This document shows positions 8,246 through 16,380 of a stretch of 64,000 nt of DNA, piece by piece. Source of the DNA: a virus. The stretch spans positions 1 through 64,000 of the IMG/VR virus record IMGVR_UViG_3300006175_000004. One strand, 5' to 3'. Both the position numbers and the translations under genes were made by a program. Position 1 is the first letter of the stretch, and each line of letters begins with the position of its first letter. The notes under the pieces are model-generated. The model was given only the letters and a program-made list of their open reading frames with translations. It ran no database searches and was not told where the DNA came from.

Positions 8246-8490
8246 CCATCGAATTCCCGGCACTAAATGATGACCTGCGAGAAATCTTGGGGAAGCCCAA
8301 TTTTTGGTGCGGTCCCATCGCCCACGCGGCCCGCAACGATGGTGCAGAAATAAAGCCCAAAGCTGAAGACGAACAGGCATTCGTGCTACACCTGATGCTG
8401 ACTTACTATTTTCGCGATCCGATCACTTGGCGTGATGCCTTTGGTGCGGAATTGGTTCGCCTGTCTAAATTGGAAAGGCTGATGAGATGA
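8242..8490 (+). CDS. hypothetical protein
   Basis: An 82-residue protein, mostly helical by composition, coupled to both neighbours by ATGA overlaps. No known domain recognised. The overlap pattern and the phage-like codon use support a real gene in the early operon. Confidence 0.65.
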   Translation: MTIEFPALNDDLREILGKPNFWCGPIAHAARNDGAEIKPKAEDEQAFVLHLMLTYYFRDPITWRDAFGAELVRLSKLERLMR

Positions 8491-9158
8491 CCACGCAAAG
8501 CCCCGGCCACTGCAAGCATGGGTACATCAATATGCCTTGTGGTTTGTGCCGCGAAGAAGAAGACGCTGCCCTGCGGGATTTAATGGCCCGCGATGAAGGT
8601 AAAAAGCACCAGTCCAAACAGGACGGGTGGAAAGCCGGGTGGGATGCTGCCGCGAGCATGTTTTCCGGCATCCTGACAAGTGGCTTGACCGACAAGATCG
8701 AGCAAGCGGTCCACGACATGGTCTACGACCATTTCAATAAAGCCAGCGATGAGATCAGGGCAATGACTCCAGTCCGCGATCTGCGGCAGCAAAAGGTTGT
8801 CGATTGGGGAATCGATGCCTTCGGCAAGGATCACATGACCAGCGTCGAACAGCGCGGCCTGCGAATGGTCGAAGAAGCCATCGAAGCGGCACAGGCAGCC
8901 GGGTGCGACCCCGCTGCGCTGCACCATTTGATCCTGTATGTTTACTCAAAGCCCGTGGGCGATCTAAGGCAGGAAGTTGGCGGCACACAGGTTTGTCTTA
9001 TGGCGCTGGCGAATGCGGCAGGCTTCAGCGCCGACCAAGCAGAGCAGCAAGAGATCGAGCGGGTGATTTCTCAGCCTGCCGAGCATTGGGCTGCCCGCAA
9101 TCGGGTAAAGAACGAAGCCGGATTTGTAGCCGGTGCATGGCAAGGAGAAAAGAAATGA
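8487..9158 (+). CDS. MazG-like nucleotide pyrophosphohydrolase with N-terminal Cys/His cluster
   Basis: A 223-residue protein. The C-terminal part (from about residue 115) fits phage MazG-like enzymes, which hydrolyse nucleoside triphosphates to monophosphates: QRGLRMVEEAIEAAQAAG gives the EExxE metal-binding helix, followed by a GDLRQEVGGTQVCLMALANA helix with the second acidic site. The first 25 residues carry CKHGYINMPCGLC, a possible zinc site. The middle is helical. Its role would be nucleotide pool cleaning or ppGpp control during infection. ATGA overlap on both sides. Confidence 0.75.
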   Translation: MTTQSPGHCKHGYINMPCGLCREEEDAALRDLMARDEGKKHQSKQDGWKAGWDAAASMFSGILTSGLTDKIEQAVHDMVYDHFNKASDEIRAMTPVRDLRQQKVVDWGIDAFGKDHMTSVEQRGLRMVEEAIEAAQAAGCDPAALHHLILYVYSKPVGDLRQEVGGTQVCLMALANAAGFSADQAEQQEIERVISQPAEHWAARNRVKNEAGFVAGAWQGEKK

Positions 9159-9445
9159 CCACTTTGAAAGAACTGCGCGATCAAGGAACTGTCGGTGCCG
9201 ATATGAGCCCCGGCGATCCAGTTTGTGCGTGGGCCGCTGATGAAATCGAGCGCCTGCAGGCCGAGCTCAGAGCGAAGTCAGATGACCACTACCGTGTATT
9301 CCTTCTGCAAAAACACTTGGCAGATGACTACAACAAACTGACGATGAAGTTCCTTGAATGCCGGAAGGAATGCGCGGAACTGCGGGCCTGCCTTCGCACA
9401 ATCGCGACGCTCGCTGCGGAAAATTCGGTTCCCCGCCCATCCTGA
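9155..9445 (+). CDS. hypothetical coiled-coil protein
   Basis: A 96-residue protein starting MTTLKELRDQGTV. Residues about 30-80 are a continuous amphipathic helix (ADEIERLQAELRAKSDD) with two cysteines in FLECRKECAELRACL. This arrangement of a leading short block followed by a coiled coil is common in phage early proteins of unknown function. The start overlaps the MazG-like stop (ATGA). Confidence 0.65.
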   Translation: MTTLKELRDQGTVGADMSPGDPVCAWAADEIERLQAELRAKSDDHYRVFLLQKHLADDYNKLTMKFLECRKECAELRACLRTIATLAAENSVPRPS

Positions 9446-9468
9446 AATACCGAACGTATGTTGAGAGT

Positions 9469-10098
9469 ATGGATGAAAAATTGCTTCAGCAATTGGGGAA
9501 GATGTCTGCCGCTGAACTGGACGAGCTCATTGCGTTCGCCAAGGACAAGCGGAAGGGCAAGAAGCGTCCTGCCAAATTGCAGGGCGATGATTGGCTGTTC
9601 GATGGCTTGGCTGATTTCCTGATCAATCACGGTAAGGTCAACGGCAATTGGCGTTATTCAATTCAGCAGAACGAACGCTACCTGATCTACCTGAAGAAGC
9701 GGGATGAAGCCCAAGCCTTCCTTGCCGAGCTGATACCCGAAGGCGACAGCCGGGCAAGGGCGCAGCTAATGCGTCTTGTGGCAATTGCCCTGTCTGATCT
9801 GCTGACCGAGCGACAAATCTTTTATCCGTCGACCATGTTGTCACGTGTCGATCTAATCCCTGAAGCCATTGACCGTGCATTCCCCGGCTACGTGCAGGCC
9901 GGGCTGTTCCGATCCATCCTTTTACCCGACGAAGAAAGGCCGAAGAAGATGAGCCGTGACCGCTTTGAGTTAGTGAACGGGAATCGCATCCTTGATACCG
10001 AGACGCACGATGATGTGCCAAAGGACAACCGTGACATCGTCCGATTTCTGAATCACCTTGTCGAAGAAAAGGCACAGTCAGATCGTGGCAGAAGATAA
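9469..10098 (+). CDS. hypothetical protein upstream of the helicase
   Basis: A 209-residue protein starting MDEKLLQQLGKMSAAELDEL. The ATG has only a weak GAGAG in front; longer readings overlap the previous gene. The N-terminus is a charged helix followed by a lysine-rich stretch (AKDKRKGKKRPAKLQG). The rest is helical with no recognised motif. Position directly before a DnaB-like helicase suggests a helicase partner or loader, which is inference only. Confidence 0.65.
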   Translation: MDEKLLQQLGKMSAAELDELIAFAKDKRKGKKRPAKLQGDDWLFDGLADFLINHGKVNGNWRYSIQQNERYLIYLKKRDEAQAFLAELIPEGDSRARAQLMRLVAIALSDLLTERQIFYPSTMLSRVDLIPEAIDRAFPGYVQAGLFRSILLPDEERPKKMSRDRFELVNGNRILDTETHDDVPKDNRDIVRFLNHLVEEKAQSDRGRR

Positions 10099-11512
10099 GC
10101 TTACCACTTCCCTTCAGGAATCCGTCCTGACGCTGATCTGTTGCGATGATCGGCGGGGCGCGATTGCGGCCAATCAGATCGATGTAGAATTATTCGAACC
10201 ACCCTACGATGATATCGCCAAGCGGGCGATCAGCTATCGCAAGCGATTCAAGAAGCCACCCGGCCTTGCTCACCTTGACGATCTGTTCGACCATATCCTT
10301 GGCGATCCTAAATCGAAGCGACACCATGTCTACAAGCAGGTGCTTCAGGGGATCAGTGCGCAATCGCAGAACCTGAATGCCGAATATGTTCTGTCTCGGG
10401 TTCAGGATTTCCAAGAGCGGCAAAGCCTGAAGGTCGCTGTCCTTGATGCAGCCGAAGCCTACAAGCGGGGCGGGGATGATCTCGTCACCAATGTCCGCAC
10501 CATTCTGAACGACGCGCTGAAGTTTCGGGAAGACACGAACGACAGCGGTATCTTCCTTGGGGATCGGAAGCAGGTGCTTCGCGTGCTGACCAATCCCCGG
10601 CGCACGTCCTACAAGCTTGGCATCAAGGAACTGGACCGCCTTGGCTTGGGGCCGACACAGGGCGAAGTGCTCGCCTTCATGGCCCCAAAGGGCGGGGGAA
10701 AGACTTGGTTCTGCATCGAGGCCGCTGTCCGATTGCTTCAGCAACAGGCGAAGGTGGTCCACATCAGCTTGGAAATGTCGGAAGAACGGCTGGTGCCCCG
10801 CTACATGCAGCGCATGTTCGCCATCTCGAAACGCAACGAGAGCTTTTCTGTTGCCAATCTCGAGATGGATGATCAGGGACGGGTGGTCGCTCTGAAGCAG
10901 CGGCGATCCCGCGCTCGCCTTTCCCTATCCGACAAGGACATCTACGAAAAGATCGGGGCGAAGCTTGACCGCTTCGGATCGCGTCTGTCCAAATTGGTGG
11001 TCAAGGAATTCCCGACAAGCACCCTGTCCATCGATCAGGTCGAAGCCTACCTTGATGGACTGGAACTCAGCCACGGCTTCAGCCCGGATGCTTTGATCAT
11101 CGATTATCCAAAGCTGATGAAGCTGCCGCGCAATCAGGAATACCGGTTGGCGGTCGGCGGAAACTTTGAGGCACTTCGTGGAATGCTCATCCGGCGCAAT
11201 CTTGCTGGCATCTTCCCGATCCAATCCCATCGCGAAGCGGAAAGCGCGAAGCTCATCACCGGGCAGAATATCGGGGAAGACTACAGCATGGGGCAAACCG
11301 CCGACATTCTGATCACTTACAATCAGACCCGCGCGGAGCACGCTGCCGGATTGGCCCGGCTGTATGTCGATAAGGCAAGGAATGAAGAAGACAAGTTCGC
11401 GGTTCTGATTGCACAGAATTACAAGACCGGCCAATTCTGTCGCGATTCAGCTTGGGTGCCGGGAAACTATTGGCGCAGCCTGAAAGAGCTCACAGGGAAG
11501 GGCGAAGAATGA
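10085..11512 (+). CDS. DnaB-like replicative DNA helicase
   Basis: A 475-residue protein with a DnaB/RecA-like ATPase. The N-terminal third is helical like the DnaB primase-interaction domain. Walker A APKGGGKT is at about 200-207, followed by the H2-like segment VVHISLEMSEERL. Walker B LIIDYPKL is near 338-342. A segment QSHREAE...GEDYSMGQTADI matches the motif that senses nucleotide in DnaB. It should unwind DNA 5'-3' ahead of the phage polymerase. A GTG start is used (VAEDKL), overlapping the previous gene; the AAGG site is 12 bases away, so the start is somewhat uncertain. Confidence 0.85.
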   Translation: MAEDKLTTSLQESVLTLICCDDRRGAIAANQIDVELFEPPYDDIAKRAISYRKRFKKPPGLAHLDDLFDHILGDPKSKRHHVYKQVLQGISAQSQNLNAEYVLSRVQDFQERQSLKVAVLDAAEAYKRGGDDLVTNVRTILNDALKFREDTNDSGIFLGDRKQVLRVLTNPRRTSYKLGIKELDRLGLGPTQGEVLAFMAPKGGGKTWFCIEAAVRLLQQQAKVVHISLEMSEERLVPRYMQRMFAISKRNESFSVANLEMDDQGRVVALKQRRSRARLSLSDKDIYEKIGAKLDRFGSRLSKLVVKEFPTSTLSIDQVEAYLDGLELSHGFSPDALIIDYPKLMKLPRNQEYRLAVGGNFEALRGMLIRRNLAGIFPIQSHREAESAKLITGQNIGEDYSMGQTADILITYNQTRAEHAAGLARLYVDKARNEEDKFAVLIAQNYKTGQFCRDSAWVPGNYWRSLKELTGKGEE

Positions 11513-11793
11513 TCAGTAAGGAAACGATGGACGCAGTCTGCTCCGATTGCGCCTTGTATGGTAAAATTATGATGCACCAAGCGGGCGGGGAACCTATTGA
11601 CCACCTGACAATGGTCACCGCAATATTCCTGAAGGCTGCGTGCGCCTTTGCGGTGCTGCGGAATTGGGATGAAGCCCGCACGCTGAAACGGGCACAGGAA
11701 ATGGTGCGCGATCATCTGCCCACCGCATACAAGGAAGTCAAAGCGGACTACGAAAACCTGATGAAGCAGCAGGCAGGGGAAGCAAAGCATTGA
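11509..11793 (+). CDS. hypothetical protein
   Basis: A 94-residue helical protein (MISKETMDAVCSDCALYG...) with one CxxC pair and no recognised domain. It overlaps the helicase stop by ATGA, so it is translated with the helicase. The tail is basic and glutamine-rich. Confidence 0.65.
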   Translation: MISKETMDAVCSDCALYGKIMMHQAGGEPIDHLTMVTAIFLKAACAFAVLRNWDEARTLKRAQEMVRDHLPTAYKEVKADYENLMKQQAGEAKH

Positions 11794-11984
11794 TCACAGA
11801 AAGACCAGTCGATCCCGGATGGTATTGGGCGAAGTTCAAGCATGAAGGGGCGAAGCCTGAAATCGTGAAGGTTGAAGGCCCGCTCAGTTGGTCGCCAATG
11901 CAGACCACCAAGCGGGCGGGGCGGGGCGGGGCCTACTTCCTTGGGGAATTCGATCTCATCCAAAAGATCGACGATCTGACCTGA
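11790..11984 (+). CDS. hypothetical protein
   Basis: A 64-residue protein opening with a GWYWAKF motif typical of small phage proteins of unknown function. The start is a TTG that overlaps the TGA of the previous gene; there is no better codon nearby. The C-terminus is a short beta/helix block. It ends in a TGATG overlap with the SNF2-type helicase. Confidence 0.6.
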   Translation: MITERPVDPGWYWAKFKHEGAKPEIVKVEGPLSWSPMQTTKRAGRGGAYFLGEFDLIQKIDDLT

Positions 11985-13549
11985 TGCTGCATCCCCTCGC
12001 GATCAAGGAATTCCTGGCTCGCAAGCATGATGACCATTCGTGGCTGAAGAAGATTCCCGAAAAGGAACTGGACCGACAGCTTCGTGACCTTCGCTTCCAC
12101 GCGGTGCGTCGCGACAAGCCCTTGGACATTCACCAGAAGGTGATGATCCTGCTGGGGATTGCCTACCCGCGCTTCGCCTTTTGGGCCGCAATGGGATCAG
12201 GCAAGACCCGCGTGATTCTGGAATTGCTGAACTACTTTTGGCAGCGCAACCAGTTCAGCCGGGGCTTAGTGCTGATCCCATCTGAAAGCGGGGTCTTCTC
12301 ATGGGTCGACCAGATTGAAGAATGGGAAATCGACATCCCCTTCCTGCCGCTCGGCAATGGCGGCACCGATGAAAAGCGCGATCAGATTGAAGACTTCGAC
12401 GAAGGATTGATCCTTGCCACCTACAACGGGGCCATGTGGCTGTTTTCCAAGCGGCACAAGAAGGAGCGCCGCAGGATCAATAACATTTACCGGGCGAAGA
12501 AGTTCGGTGCGACGATTGATGCAATTATCCCCGATGAATCGACCAAGCTCGGCAATCAAGATTCCCTGATCTACCGAATCTGCCGGGCAATGATCCGGGC
12601 CGAAGATGGTCCGAAGTTTGTCTGGCCCTTGGCGGGGCGACCATTCGGACGCGATCCTACGATGATGTGGTCGCAGCAGTTCCTAGTCGATGAAGGCGAG
12701 AGCCTTGGCGACACCTTGGGCCTGTTTCGCGCGGCCTTTTTCGATGAGAAAAAGGGCTGGTTCAAAATGTATGACTACAAATTCAAGGAAGAGCTGCGGC
12801 CCAAGCTGACCGAGTGCATCGGGCACCGCTCGATTTCCTATTCCATCGGTGAGTGCATCACGCTTCCGAAGAAGGTGCCCATCAAGCGACATGTCGAATT
12901 GCCGAAGTCCACCCGATCCTATTACGAAGACGCGGTGAAGGCTCTGTGGCAGGCGCGGGGCGACATGACCAAAGCCGAGAACGCCTTCCTGCGGATGCGG
13001 CAATTGTCGTCGGGCTTCCTTGGTACCAAGGATGACGAGACCGGCGAAAAAGCCGAGCTGACCTTTCCGTCAAATCCGAAGCTCGATCTGTTGATCGACT
13101 TGGTGACTGAAATGCCGGAAGACCGGAAGTTCGTGGTCTTCCATGACTTCACGCACAGCGGTCGAATGATCAGCGCCGCCATGAAGAAGGCGAAGGTGAA
13201 GACCGAGTGGATATGGGGCGGCACCAAAAACACGCAGGATATCCTGCGCCGCTTCAAGCGTGACCCATCGCTCACAGGACTGGTCATCAATTCCCGAATC
13301 GGATCGATGGTGCTGAATTTGCAGATCGCCAATTACATTTTCTATTTCGAGTCACCGGTCGGTGCGATTGACCGCGACCAGTCGGAAGCGCGGGTGTGGC
13401 GCAAGGGTCAATTGCTGCCCTGCTTCATTTACGATCTGATCTGTCGGGGCACCGCTGATCAGAAGATTCTCGACTTCCATTCCGAAGGGACCGGGCTCCT
13501 GAAGGCCCTGCTTCGCCACCCTGAAATCTTGGGGCGCAGGCCCGCCTGA
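11984..13549 (+). CDS. SNF2-family DEAD-like helicase
   Basis: A 521-residue superfamily 2 ATPase. Walker A AAMGSGKTR is at 68-76, the Walker B place is taken by PDES at 183-186 (DEAH or DEAD is usual), and motif VI is DQSEARVWRKGQ near residue 460, typical of SNF2-like translocases. A nucleic-acid-stimulated translocase acting in replication, recombination or transcription is expected. The ATG overlaps the previous stop (TGATG). Last gene before a 535-base gap, so likely the end of this transcription unit. Confidence 0.85.
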   Translation: MLHPLAIKEFLARKHDDHSWLKKIPEKELDRQLRDLRFHAVRRDKPLDIHQKVMILLGIAYPRFAFWAAMGSGKTRVILELLNYFWQRNQFSRGLVLIPSESGVFSWVDQIEEWEIDIPFLPLGNGGTDEKRDQIEDFDEGLILATYNGAMWLFSKRHKKERRRINNIYRAKKFGATIDAIIPDESTKLGNQDSLIYRICRAMIRAEDGPKFVWPLAGRPFGRDPTMMWSQQFLVDEGESLGDTLGLFRAAFFDEKKGWFKMYDYKFKEELRPKLTECIGHRSISYSIGECITLPKKVPIKRHVELPKSTRSYYEDAVKALWQARGDMTKAENAFLRMRQLSSGFLGTKDDETGEKAELTFPSNPKLDLLIDLVTEMPEDRKFVVFHDFTHSGRMISAAMKKAKVKTEWIWGGTKNTQDILRRFKRDPSLTGLVINSRIGSMVLNLQIANYIFYFESPVGAIDRDQSEARVWRKGQLLPCFIYDLICRGTADQKILDFHSEGTGLLKALLRHPEILGRRPA

Positions 13550-14084
13550 AGCGGCCCCGGAAGCCAGTAGGCCGGAAATCCCGGCAGACTGCCGAAAATG
13601 GCCCCGCAAGCTCTTAGGAACACTTCGTAATTTAGCTCTTGCACGCCAATCGGTAACATTCCATATTAACTGCGCTGAACGGCGGGCATGGAAACCCCGC
13701 CCCAAGCACAGGGATCAGAAGGCCCCCAAGCAGCCCCGGAATTGGCATCCGCTTTCTGCACCGCGCCTGCCGCGCGATTAGTCGAAAACGGACCAAGCTC
13801 AGGCAGGACAAGATACCCCGATAAAAGGGCGCGGTCCAAAACCCCGGAAAGGCCGATCAGCAGCGCCGGGAGAAGAACGGAAATCCAGACGGCGAGCAGT
13901 GTCCAAGCGACCGCGAAAGGAATCAGGGAAAGGCCCAAGCGAGCGCCCTGATCAATCGGTAGCCAAAGAGCAGAGATTTCCAGAAATCGAATCACATATC
14001 ATTTGCGGATTCAGCGGGCCGGATTTCCACCCGGCCTGCCCCGCCAATCTTTTGCATTTGGAAACATCAAAAGGATCAAACAAA
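13550..14084. other. intergenic gap, no certain gene
   Basis: Contains a small hairpin (CGGCA-GAC-TGCCG near 13583), a weak promoter-like pair on the plus strand (TTGCAC at 13639-13644, CATATT at 13662-13667, 17-base spacing) and, at its right end, the translation leader of the next gene. Two overlapping open frames exist: a hydrophobic 109-residue frame on the minus strand (13666-13995, GTG start, no ribosome site) and an 87-residue, low-complexity frame on the plus strand (13688-13951). Neither is convincing. The hydrophobic frame is the better candidate if anything is expressed. Confidence 0.4.
14059..14080 (+). promoter_or_regulatory. repeated translation leader, copy A
   Basis: TGGAAACATC directly followed by AAAAGGATCAAA sits 4 bases before an ATG. 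The same 22 bases occur before the gene at 15318, and shorter versions precede the genes at 16381 and 19212. AAAGGA is the ribosome-binding part; the conserved upstream TGGAAACATC is unexplained and may bind a regulator. Confidence 0.6.
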
Positions 14085-14354
14085 ATGAAACGCACCATGA
14101 CGCTTACGCTTTCAATCGAAGTGGAAGATTTGCCTGACAGCGAACTGAAAGAGATCGCGATTGAGCAATTGGGCTGCGACAGTGTCGAAGAAGCCGGGCT
14201 TGGATCGGTCGCGACCTATTCGGCTCGTGAAATTGCTGCGAACATGGTCGACGCCATGAACAACACCGACTGGCAGGCCGAAGGGGTGTGGGCGGGCAGC
14301 GAAATGTTCGCCAAGTTTGGCAAGATCGAATTCACCAAAGTGGAGTGGAACTGA
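14085..14354 (+). CDS. hypothetical protein
   Basis: An 89-residue acidic protein starting with a beta-like strand (MKRTMTLTLSIEVEDLPD) followed by helices. No domain recognised. It has a strong ribosome site within the repeated leader and a TGATG overlap with the next gene, so it heads a small translational unit of five genes. Confidence 0.7.
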   Translation: MKRTMTLTLSIEVEDLPDSELKEIAIEQLGCDSVEEAGLGSVATYSAREIAANMVDAMNNTDWQAEGVWAGSEMFAKFGKIEFTKVEWN

Positions 14355-14614
14355 TGGCCACGAAGAAACCGACAGCGCGAATGGAATTGATGTACGGACG
14401 CTACGTCGACCCCCGGCACGAAAAGCGGGCCTTCCGCAAAATGGGAATGTCCGATCTGATCTACCTTGCTCATTGCATGGGGGAAGCTGCGGCGATGCGA
14501 TCCATTCCGCGCCACCAGATCAATCCCTTCCCACCCGGCGAGCGGCGCGACGCTTTCGACCGGGGCTTCTTGCAGGCCGACCCGATGGGCGAATGGATGG
14601 GGCGCAACCAATGA
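14354..14614 (+). CDS. hypothetical protein
   Basis: An 86-residue protein starting MATKKPTARMELMYGR. It is rich in arginine and aromatic residues and ends in DPMGEWMGRNQ. The composition suggests a small nucleic-acid-binding or interaction protein, but no fold is recognised. Start and stop overlap both neighbours (TGATG and ATGA). Confidence 0.65.
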   Translation: MATKKPTARMELMYGRYVDPRHEKRAFRKMGMSDLIYLAHCMGEAAAMRSIPRHQINPFPPGERRDAFDRGFLQADPMGEWMGRNQ

Positions 14615-14808
14615 AGATCACCCTGACCACAAACGACCCGGCTGAAATCCTGAAAGCCCTTGCCGACGAGGCAAGGCGACAGGCCGAAGGTGAATTCAGC
14701 TTCGCCCGGATGGCCCACACGAAGAAGGTTTCAGAAGCCCGAATGAATCGGGGCTTGGCCCTGAAGGACTTTGCTTCCTTCATCGATCAAATCAAAACCG
14801 GAGAATGA
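14611..14808 (+). CDS. hypothetical protein
   Basis: A 65-residue helical protein starting MKITLTTNDPAEILKALADE. Charged and soluble. Overlaps the previous stop by ATGA. No similarity recognised. Confidence 0.6.
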   Translation: MKITLTTNDPAEILKALADEARRQAEGEFSFARMAHTKKVSEARMNRGLALKDFASFIDQIKTGE

Positions 14809-14809
14809 C

Positions 14810-15061
14810 ATGAAGAATAAAGCAGCCGCCGACATCGAAGCCGATAGGCTGAAGGTGCTTGCACATGCCACCCGCTTTGCGTCGGTGGCATTTCGCGGTC
14901 GCGGCAAATACGACCGCGTCGAATCCGATACCCTTGAGCAAGCGCGGGTGGCAGCATCCGAGCTTTATTTTGACCGGCCTGTCACGATCTACGCCATTGC
15001 CTACAATTTGGATGGCGCATCGATCCGGACAGCCCACATCGAAAATTGGAGCCCAAAATGA
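14810..15061 (+). CDS. hypothetical protein
   Basis: An 83-residue protein with the pattern helix, FRGRGKYDRV, helix, then a strand (TIYAIAYNLDG), an arrangement seen in many small phage proteins. GGAG precedes the ATG by 8 bases. It ends in an ATGA overlap. Confidence 0.65.
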   Translation: MKNKAAADIEADRLKVLAHATRFASVAFRGRGKYDRVESDTLEQARVAASELYFDRPVTIYAIAYNLDGASIRTAHIENWSPK

Positions 15062-15282
15062 CCACTTACCTTTTACTTTGCGGTGGATCGGTCGCGGTGC
15101 CGCAACTTTCTGCAACGGTGCATGAATTCATCAGTCAGAAAGACACAATTGCCCACGCCAAGGAAATGTCGAAGGCGATTGCCGGTCCGAACGTCTACCG
15201 CTTCAGCCTGTGGCTGGGCAAAACTTGCGTTGCTGATTGGCGGGTCGATCAAAAGCCGACCGTTATTGATTGCCCGCACTGA
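15058..15282 (+). CDS. hypothetical protein
   Basis: A 74-residue protein starting MTTYLLLCGGSVAVPQL, which is hydrophobic but short for a membrane segment. Mixed alpha/beta composition. Coupled to the previous gene by ATGA. Confidence 0.6.
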   Translation: MTTYLLLCGGSVAVPQLSATVHEFISQKDTIAHAKEMSKAIAGPNVYRFSLWLGKTCVADWRVDQKPTVIDCPH

Positions 15283-15291
15283 ATTGAATTC

Positions 15292-15313
15292 TGGAAACAT
15301 CAAAAGGATCAAA
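15292..15313 (+). promoter_or_regulatory. repeated translation leader, copy B
   Basis: Identical over 22 bases to the leader before the gene at 14085. The ATG follows after 4 more bases. Exact conservation upstream of the Shine-Dalgarno part is more than ribosome binding requires. Confidence 0.6.
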
Positions 15314-15317
15314 TCAA

Positions 15318-16196
15318 ATGTCGACTTTCAATCTGTCTGAGAAAGCGGTGCTTGCGAACTTCACCATTTCCCGGTGGGGCGGTCAGCGTCTCGACGAAAC
15401 GGTGACCAAGGACACCAATACCCGGCTCGCCAATGGCAACGATGTCGGATCATACCGGAAGAAGCTTCTGCCACCGAAGGCCACCCTGAAGATTGACACA
15501 ATCGTTTATGCGGCCCGCAATTATCACCGGGCGAAGACGCAGCCGTGGCTGGACGACGGCACGCGGGTGCTTCCTTCGACATTGGCAATGGAATACGCCG
15601 CGAAGATTCACGAATTTCAATCCGACTTTGGTTCAGCGGTGGACGAATTCATCACCCACGATTATCCCGCCCACTTGCGGTCGGCACCCCGCCGCATGGG
15701 GTCGATGTTCAAGAAGGAAGATTATCCCACCCCGGAAAGCCTGCGGAACAGCTACAGCTTCAGGTCACTGATCTTGCCGATTCCAGATGCCCGCGATTTC
15801 CGGGTGGGTGGTATCGACCTGAATGAAGCGAAGAAGGAAATTGAATCGGCTATGGGCCAGATTCACGATCAGATGCTGCAAGATATCGGCCTGCGGATTC
15901 AGGATACGGTCGGCCACATGGCTGAGCGTCTGAAGAAATACAAACCCGCAGCCGGTAACAAGAAGGCGGAGAGCAGCTTCAAGAATTCGCTGGTCGAGAA
16001 TGTCCGCGACTTGGTGGCGCTGTTGCCGCACTTCAACCTTGACGCCGACCCGAAGCTTGCCAAGCTGATTGACAGCATCGGGAAGAACTTGTGCAAGCAC
16101 GAAGCTGAAGACTTGCGCTTGGACAGCAGGCTTCGCACCAAGGTCGCCAAGTCGGCGGACGAAGTGCTGAAAGCCATTTCCGACTACATCGCCTAA
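15318..16196 (+). CDS. DUF3150-like protein of the MoxR/VWA module
   Basis: A 292-residue helical protein. The N-terminal half (FTISRWGGQRLDETVTKDTN, then KKLLPPKATLKI and a LPSTLAMEY...FQSDFGSAVDEF region) resembles phage proteins filed as DUF3150, which travel with a MoxR-type ATPase and a VWA-metallopeptidase protein. The same partners follow here. The C-terminal half is a long charged helical region. The name is given from memory of the family pattern and context. It may be an adaptor or substrate of the ATPase. Translation starts behind the repeated leader. Confidence 0.65.
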   Translation: MSTFNLSEKAVLANFTISRWGGQRLDETVTKDTNTRLANGNDVGSYRKKLLPPKATLKIDTIVYAARNYHRAKTQPWLDDGTRVLPSTLAMEYAAKIHEFQSDFGSAVDEFITHDYPAHLRSAPRRMGSMFKKEDYPTPESLRNSYSFRSLILPIPDARDFRVGGIDLNEAKKEIESAMGQIHDQMLQDIGLRIQDTVGHMAERLKKYKPAAGNKKAESSFKNSLVENVRDLVALLPHFNLDADPKLAKLIDSIGKNLCKHEAEDLRLDSRLRTKVAKSADEVLKAISDYIA

Positions 16197-16209
16197 CCAA
16201 AACAAAAAC

Positions 16210-16326
16210 ATGCGCTACATTCTGCAATTTGCGGCAATCGCGTTCGCGGCAAAGTGGGTATTTGCTGCTGCGCACCTTTTCCAATCCATTGCCGACGCGA
16301 TTGCGTCGGTGAATGGCATTCACTGA
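16210..16326 (+). CDS. 38-residue hydrophobic protein
   Basis: MRYILQFAAIAFAAKWVFAA followed by a short amphipathic helix; a likely single membrane or membrane-surface helix. There is no clear ribosome site (an A-rich stretch only), which lowers confidence. It sits between two members of the MoxR module, and a similar tiny hydrophobic gene lies between the next two, so the arrangement may be meaningful. Confidence 0.45.
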   Translation: MRYILQFAAIAFAAKWVFAAAHLFQSIADAIASVNGIH

Positions 16327-16380
16327 TCAACCAAAGCTGGGTTGGAAACCCCGGCTTCGATCTTGAAAGGATCAAATTCA

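Noticed and set aside
9446-9470. Shared ACCGAA-GTATGT string here and near 7267-7282 (minus strand)
   Set aside because: Only two partial copies in opposite orientation and unequal positions relative to genes; too weak to call a promoter motif.
13688-13951. 87-residue plus-strand frame in the gap
   Set aside because: Low-complexity, Arg/Pro/Ala-rich, no ribosome site; looks like a chance frame in GC-rich DNA.
13666-13995. 109-residue hydrophobic minus-strand frame
   Set aside because: Could be a membrane protein, but it would be the only leftward gene in a rightward region and has a GTG start with no ribosome site; left as part of the gap description.
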